Source: Membranipora membranacea (Eukaryota; Bryozoa; Gymnolaemata; Cheilostomatida; Membraniporidae). From it: a stretch of 64,000 bases of DNA. A model generated the notes under the pieces. That model searched no databases and had not been told where the DNA came from. It worked only from the letters and a program-made list of their open reading frames with translations. The DNA lies in assembly GCA_914767715.1 (NCBI GenBank), contig OU612073.1, positions 3,968,001 to 4,032,000 on the forward strand, given 5' to 3'. Numbering within the stretch: position 1 is the stretch's first letter; each line of letters begins with the position of its first letter. Below, piece after piece: positions 58,288 through 64,000 of this stretch. The position numbers were made by a program, and so were the translations under genes.

Positions 58288-60084
58288 CTAATTTCCTGGT
58301 TCCGTTCTTGTTATCGTCGTCACACAGGCTGTAAGTTATTAAGTAGAGGGAATGTTACTCATTAAAGTATGAAACAAAATTAGAATAATTTGAGTTTAAA
58401 AGAATACATAATCATGATAATCATATCATATGCACTTTAGCAAGATGTCCAAATAATTTTACTGTGAGGATTAGGACATATTTAGTCTAGTTGGTAAAAG
58501 TTGATGGAAATACTATCCATCAGTGCTCTATGAGTGCTCTATTAGTCATTGATATACATACACTATGAATTCATATTAATGCTAATAGTGCTCTACCAGT
58601 GTTCTATCAGTGCTATATCAATGCTATATCAGTGCTATTATAATGTCATTTCAGTGCTATAATAATGCTTTAACAGAGCTAGTTACTTGTTACTTACTGC
58701 CATTGGTGTCACAATTTCTTGTTGTGCTAGTCGAGACTGAAGACATATCGTTGATGTTATTATTATTATTTACTTGTCTCCCGTTGTTCTGCAATTAAAT
58801 TTAATCATTAGGCTTATTTGAGGCCATAATATTTGTAACAAATAGCAGATAAATCAATTCAAGAGTCTCATTGGGCTTTTATCTATTCTATCATCATGGT
58901 TTTTTCTGCTAATCAAAGACCTTATTTGCAGATATAAAATTGGGTGTTATATAGCTTACATTGAGATCACCAACTCATACTGTGGAATGTTAAAGAATTG
59001 ATAAACAGGCAAAACAAGTACATACCCCATTATTGAGTGCTGCGGCTCCTCCGAATATGGGGTTACCAAAGAGTGCACTGTTTGCGATCGGGTCCGGGAC
59101 ATTGTTGCTTGTTGTGAAAGTCTGTGTACTTGTCACTGGTCCGGTCTCTACATTATTCCTCCGAGAATTTCTCCTCTGGCCAATTTTCTGTTGATTATTT
59201 CTGTTGGCCCTATTATTTTGGGCTTGATTTATTGGTTGTTGCAGTATTGACTGTTGTGGTGTTTGTTGTTGTTGTCCGTTTTGTCTTTGTCCTTGTCCGT
59301 TTTGTCTACGCCCATTTTGTCCTTGACCCTGCTTTGTTGTTCGCTGTTGTATTGGTTGTTCTGATTGCTGTTGCTGTCTGTTTTGTCTTTGTCTATTTTG
59401 TATTTGCCCGTTTTGTCTTTGCCCCTGCTGTGTTTTTTGCTGTTGTATCGGTTGTTCTGTTTGTTGTAGTTGCTGTTGCCTGTTTTGTCTTTGCCCCTGC
59501 TGTATTGTTTGCTGTTGTACTGGTTGTTCTGGTTGTTGCTGTTGCTGCTGCTGTTGTCCATTTTGTCTCTGTCTATTTTGTCTTTGCCCCTGTTGTGTTG
59601 GCTGTTGTTGTATTTGCTGCTGGAAAGAGAATGGTTGGAATGGTTGCTGCTGTAATTGTTGCTGAGGTGGGAACTGCTGGAATGTAAATTGTTGTGGCTG
59701 TTGTTGTACAGGTTGTTGTACTGGTTGTTGCTGCTGTTGTCTTAGTTGATTTTGTTGCTGCTTTTCTTGCTGCTGTTGATGCACTGCAACAAAGTCTGGG
59801 AATTCTTGGTCAAATCCTGTGGAATCTGCACCAAAACCAACTCCCTGCTCAGAGAAATCTCGGATTGGGCCAAACTGTTGATTTTGTCTACCGAGTGTGC
59901 CGCCATTCGAGAAAAATTCTTTTCTAAATCCTTCAGGTGGCTCACCAGCGAAGAACTCTGCATTTTGTATGCCAGTTCCGGTGCTCACTGAGTTGGCGAC
60001 TCCATCAGTTCCAGTTACTGATGTTTCCTGAGCTTTGGTTTGTACTGCCAGCAGTAAAATCACAACCAATGCTTTCTCCATCAT
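58288..60084 (-). CDS. Secreted Gln/Asn-rich repetitive protein
   Basis: The main exon 59026-60084 encodes 353 residues, starting with a signal peptide (MMEKALVVILLLAVQTKAQ). After a Gly/Phe-rich part comes a low-complexity stretch (about residues 95-305) with repeated QQGQRQNRQ, QPVQQQ and QRQNGQ units, then a basic NRRNSRRNN-like part and a hydrophobic end (LFGNPIFGGAAALNNG). Good splice signals support two further small exons, 58698-58788 (Asn/Ser/Thr-rich) and 58288-58328, giving about 396 residues. Without splicing the frame would end at 58990 as CTCFACLSIL. The composition suggests a structural secreted product such as an adhesive, tube or matrix protein, but no family was recognised. 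A spliced leader exon and TATA box lie upstream. The 3' exons are tentative. Confidence 0.75.
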
Positions 60085-60258
60085 CTTATCTGTAACAATA
60101 ATCGAAAATAGAAATTTTAAAGTTTTGGCTGAAATTGTGAATCTGTACGCTGTGTTTTGATTGTTTGTTTATATCCCTACCTTTTTAAAAATATAAAATT
60201 ATTCAAAAAAATTCTGAAATTGAAAAATTAAGAATAAGATGAGTAACTGATGTCATAC

Positions 60259-60342
60259 CTGATCCAGCAGATTTTGAAGGTGTTGACAGGAGTGCGCTCT
60301 GAGATGTACTGAGATTAGCGTGGATTAGTGCTAATTTTTATA
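60259..60342 (-). promoter_or_regulatory. TATA box and 5' leader exon of the Gln-rich protein gene
   Basis: On the minus strand TATAAAAA lies at 60335-60342. A leader exon from about 60310 to 60259 ends at a donor (CAG then GTATGA) and would join an acceptor at 60090-60092, five bases before the start codon. Confidence 0.6.
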
Positions 60343-61353
60343 CCTGTTATTTGAGTCATTTTTGCCAGTAATTGGGACATAACCCTTGGTTATCATGATA
60401 TATATGGGGATGAAACCCCTTTGATGGGCTAATCTGCGAGTGGTGAAATGTTCGGATACTGGTATTGGGTGGTACGGATGGTTGTGTCACAGCACGTTCA
60501 ATGGTTCCGTGCTGTCAAAATAAATTATGGTACCCTTCTGTCCCTTTTATGTATTTAAGTGATGTCGTATCTAATTCTGAACTCAAATATTCAGTACTAA
60601 TAATTCATCACAGTACGTCTGTTAAATGTTAGAATGACGCCTGTTTTCATCATGTAGATACAAAAAATTGCCGATTATGCCATTTCTAGACAAATTAATT
60701 CAGCACATCACTTTCTGACATCAAACTTTTAGCAAAATGACTTTCTTTCAATGATAAAATGGCCAGACAAACATAGAAAGTGTACCGTGTTTTCTAAATC
60801 TAAAAATCTCCCCCAATGATACATGCTCTGAAGTCTGAATGCAGTAACCGAAAGCTTACTATAACTCTTTCAATCTGAACCTCCAAATAATGGATCTGCA
60901 AACATCAAATTCTTTTTCACAATCATCTATATGTGCATTATAATTACTGCTTCTTCAAATTCAGTTGCAGCTTTAAACCTGTGGCAGAAAGGAATCGCCG
61001 ATGACCATTTTCCAGAGTCTCCTAATGACAAGGGAAGAGAAATCAAAACATTATGCAGACATTTCTTCTCTCTTCTCCAACTTGATACAGTAGGATTGAT
61101 CGCACTTCATGACATCTTGCTTCGATGACCAGATTTTATTGCCAATAAACAAACATAATAATAGTATTTATACTTAATTTGTGATGATTTACGTAAGAAT
61201 CCATTGTTTTTTTGTTTTGTTTTAGATAATATTGATTTTGACATGACCTATGTATTGATTGTGATCCCCTGATCATTTTCTCTCTGACGACGGTGCCTTT
61301 CGGCACCTAGATAGAATCACCACCGTAGATAGAGAGCGTAAAGTTTGTAGAAG
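60343..61353. other. Gap between the Gln-rich protein and the C-type lectin gene
   Basis: The two genes diverge here, so both promoters should lie in this kilobase. A 65-codon plus-strand open stretch at 60931 has no features of a gene. A small hairpin GGTGCCTTTCGGCACC occurs near 61291-61306. Confidence 0.5.
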
Positions 61354-62787
61354 ATGGGATCTCAACTCACGATCTTAGCTTTTATGGTAAGCAAATTCAT
61401 TCCAGTTCGTTTCTGAATCAATGGTACTTGAACTAGTTTCATCGCTGCAAATCTCACACGGAAATTATCTAATGTATCCAACATTTTAGAGTCTTTTGAA
61501 TGACATAAAACCATCAAAAGATTTTAGCTGTAAGCTTGTTGTTCTACACCTGAGGTAGCAGCGCTTGTGAAACCTCAACTATTCCATTTTTCCTGTTTTT
61601 TTAACCAAATAATATACTCGAAAATAAAATAAAAATGTATGAAATGAATATCTGAAACGGCACTTCTCACAAATATAGGCAGGCGACTGGCGTGGCGTAA
61701 ACATAACTCCAGTAAATCACGCATTTTGAGGTGACTTATAGGACATAAGAATGGATCATCACATTCATCTGTGATTAAACCAAGGAGTCTCTAACTCCTT
61801 GATTAAACATCAAACTTTTTATACCAGCCATTCTACAACACTTCGCCTATACCCCCGCCCTCCATATATTTTGTCACTGAATTGTATCATTGTACCTGAA
61901 ACCTTATCCGCCATCCCGCTCATCCGCCAGTGAGTTTCTACATTTTTTTTATACATATACATATCTTCTGAGGGTATATCTCCACTTTCATATCACTCAG
62001 ACTCAACATAGATTTTCTCCAAGGGACACATATTTGCTAGGATACACTAGATAATCTCAGTAGTACTTCCTGTATTTTAATATTGATATCTTTATTGGAA
62101 CCGCTCTCCCTATCTTATTACTGATAAATGCCACCAAAGACAGAGGCATACAGAAACTTGATTTCTTATAACAATTTATTGATTTATATTTCAGATACTG
62201 GCTGGTTACGTTGCCACACAATATAATGGTAAGAATCTCTCTGAATCAGTATACTCAGAAATCAAACTAATGTGCAACTAAACTGCAATATACAATGATA
62301 ATAAGTATTATTATCCTAATGATTATAAATTTACACCATCAGGGATTCTTTTCCGCAGGGATGATGCCTTTATATATTATTGATATGCTGAAATCAAACA
62401 GCGATTGGAACCACGGACATCGATTGTGTTATTAAATTGAAAAGCCCAGAAATCTTTATCGAGCTATCCCACATTTCATTCTATTTTTTTCAGCTGAAGC
62501 ACAACTTTAATTTTAACTTTTAATTTTACCTTTCAATTTTAATTTTCAATTTTAACCAGTTCACGTACCACATGAAAGGAACTGCGAGGATAGCTCATGG
62601 AAGTATTGGAGCTTTAAATGTTATAAGATGACACCATCTAGCGGGTCGTATGACTCGATGAGAGATTGGTGTAGAAGTTACGGTGCTGATCTGACAGTCT
62701 ATGATACGAGGGATGAGTATTTCATGTATCAGCATCTGTTTGGTAACCACGAGCTAAAAATTGGACTTATCATGCGGGATGGAGACT
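61354..62787 (+). CDS. C-type lectin-like secreted protein, 5' exons (3' end outside the window)
   Basis: Exons 61354-61386, 62195-62228 and 62560-62787 join in phase to 98 residues plus one base. Residues 1 to about 19 are a signal peptide (MGSQLTILAFMILAGYVAT), split by an intron. Exon 3 opens a C-type lectin domain: NCEDSSWKYWSFKCYKM, then DWCRSYGADLTVYDTRDEY and IGLIMRDGD, which fit the first Cys pair, the first alpha helix and the start of the WIGL strand (here KIGLIM). The next exons with the Ca-binding and last Cys residues are not found before 64000. Likely an extracellular carbohydrate- or protein-binding lectin; ligand unknown. Confidence 0.8.
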
Positions 62788-62899
62788 GTGAGTAAACAAC
62801 ACAAGACCATTATATTATTTTATTTATTGAGGTTTTTATAAAAGTTGTTAGTCAATTAAAAATAACTTGGTGGTGATATACATTAATGATGCTTCTGCA

Positions 62900-63364
62900 C
62901 ACACATTTATGGTTTAAATTATGCCTAGGTGGATTTAGGATAACACGAGATTAACAGAATATAAAGAGGTGAAGCAACAATAATCTCTTATTTGATCTCA
63001 GGCTCCTTTTTTGCTTCCTTGAGGCTCCAGAGGATATCAGGATAAAAAATTCTCCTCTCGATTTTGTTTATTTGCTTTGATGGTTCCCTGCAGGTCAAAT
63101 TACTTGCCACAACGCAACTTTTTTTCAGTATAATAAAAAGTATTGGCTGTTGTGATAATAGCTTTTATGGTAGCAATGAAGATAGCTTAGGAAATTAATC
63201 TTGAGCTAATTTACACACTTCATGGATTACCATGTACAATTCATCCATCTGCGTAACACACACATATATGGCTTATATGATGCGTAGGTGGATTTAGGAT
63301 AACATGAGATTAACAGAATATAATGAGGTGAAGCAACAATAATCTCTTATTTGATCCCAGACTC
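62900..63364 (+). repeat. Direct repeat of about 95 bp, 360 bp apart
   Basis: GTGGATTTAGGATAACACGA, then GAGGTGAAGCAACAATAATC and TCTTATTTGATC at about 62910-63004 recur with few changes at about 63269-63364. Confidence 0.85.
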
Positions 63365-63704
63365 CTTTTTTTTGTCGCCTTGAGGTTCCAGAATATTTCA
63401 CCTGCAACTTTTCATCAGATTCAAGGAAAGACAGGTATATGATGAAGGAATCACATTTTATAATTCTTCTTTTAAATCATCATTTCATTCAGTAGTCTGA
63501 ATAAAACCTAACAATGCCTCTCGCTGTTGTTATAATAAATGAAAACTAACATAGTTTTTTTCTGTTATTATACCAAGGCGTCCTTGATTATACCGATAAA
63601 GCCTAACATAGCCTCTTGATGTTATCTATCCCCGGCTGGGAGAGCTGTTAGGCGGGGGGGGGGGAGGGCAAGACTCTGGGGGCTCAGACTAGGTGTTATT
63701 ATAC

Positions 63705-63971
63705 CCAGGGGGGGGGGGTCTTTCAATTAGAAAGAGTGATCCTTTACTAAAGCAAGTTATAACTATCACGTCACTATCACATCGCTCAAAATTATCACTC
63801 ACTTGGTGTTTCAATTAGAGAAAATCGCTCCCAAATCGCGCACTCAGAATGTATGTAGTTCCATCAAGTGACTGAGCGATCTGAAAGCGAGACCCCTAGC
63901 AGGTATCGCTCACTCAGTGAGTGAGCGTTAAGATTGCGATTTTGGCTGTTCCTTATTGAAAGACCCCCTGG
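63705..63971. mobile_element. MITE-like element with G-rich terminal inverted repeats, copy 2
   Basis: It starts CCAGGGGGG...TCTTTCAATTAGAA and ends TTCCTTATTGAAAGACCCCCTGG, an inverted repeat of about 22 bp. The interior has ATCGCTCAAAATTATCACTC and AGTGAGTGAGCG as in copy 1 at 854-1080. About 267 bp, non-coding. Confidence 0.8.
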
Positions 63972-64000
63972 CTGTGTAAATGTACAAAGAAGTGAATAGT

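Larger units (their letters stand above)
62788..64000. other. Intron or flank after lectin exon 3
   Basis: No further lectin exon could be recognised. It contains a direct duplication and a MITE (both listed) and G runs of 12 or more at about 63649 and 63708. The remaining DNA is AT-rich. Confidence 0.5.

Noticed and set aside
59124-59687. 187-codon hydrophobic Val/Phe-rich frame on the plus strand
   Set aside because: It is the antisense of the CAG/CAA-rich Gln codons of the secreted protein gene; poly-Val runs are typical of such shadows.
1-64000. CRISPR arrays, bacterial operons or prophage
   Set aside because: Spliced genes, TATA promoters and AATAAA signals mark the DNA as animal; no regularly spaced repeat array was seen.

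Overview
The window is nuclear DNA of a multicellular animal. Genes are split by GT-AG introns, base composition is AT-rich, and three conserved single-copy animal genes can be read: nephrocystin-4 (ciliary transition zone), mitochondrial D-2-hydroxyglutarate dehydrogenase and transaldolase. A marine invertebrate is likely. The one lineage hint is a family of about 195-residue secreted BRICHOS precursors with a short Cys-rich peptide behind a Lys-Arg site, a layout known from polychaete annelids (arenicin and alvinellacin type precursors). An annelid or other lophotrochozoan is therefore plausible but not proven.

Layout. 161-4421 (+): last seven exons of nephrocystin-4. 7808-10503 (+): BRICHOS precursor A, with a tandemly duplicated exon 2. 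13961-16409 (+): broken transposase gene, cut off by a segment copied from the 3' end of nephrocystin-4 (16410-17890). 18107-19316: a foldback element with two arms of about 590 bp. 19830-29630: a large inverted repeat whose arms carry BRICHOS precursors B (-, 20194-22470) and C (+, 27445-29274) and whose centre holds nested inverted repeats that include nephrocystin-4 exon pieces. 29630-32350: remnants of a precursor terminal exon, of the last D2HGDH exon and of nephrocystin-4 exons, then a long TG-rich minisatellite. 33948-36829 (-): five-exon gene for an unrecognised secreted protein. 39615-49813 (-): complete ten-exon D2HGDH. 50720-57299 (+): complete seven-exon transaldolase, head to head with D2HGDH. 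58288-60084 (-): secreted Gln/Asn-rich repetitive protein. 61354-62787 (+): first three exons of a C-type lectin-like gene that runs off the window.

The two outer parts are ordinary housekeeping territory. The middle part (about 7.7-32 kb) is a fast-evolving accessory region: a small family of secreted precursors has been duplicated, inverted and reshuffled together with pieces of the genes on either side (nephrocystin-4 on the left, D2HGDH on the right). The precursors share a TATA promoter, a signal peptide, a BRICHOS domain with the hallmark Asp and two Cys, a Lys-Arg site and a tail ending in Cys-x3-Cys-x2-Cys-Pro/Gly. Between B and C the tail differs at 7 of 17 residues while the other 178 positions differ at about 10. 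That is the pattern expected if the tail is the functional, diversifying product. I consider this precursor family and its palindromic, gene-fragment-capturing array the most interesting content of the window.

All similarity statements are by eye; no alignment, domain search or gene prediction was run. Exon borders were chosen from GT-AG signals plus an unbroken reading phase. D2HGDH, transaldolase and all three precursors add up to exact multiples of three.
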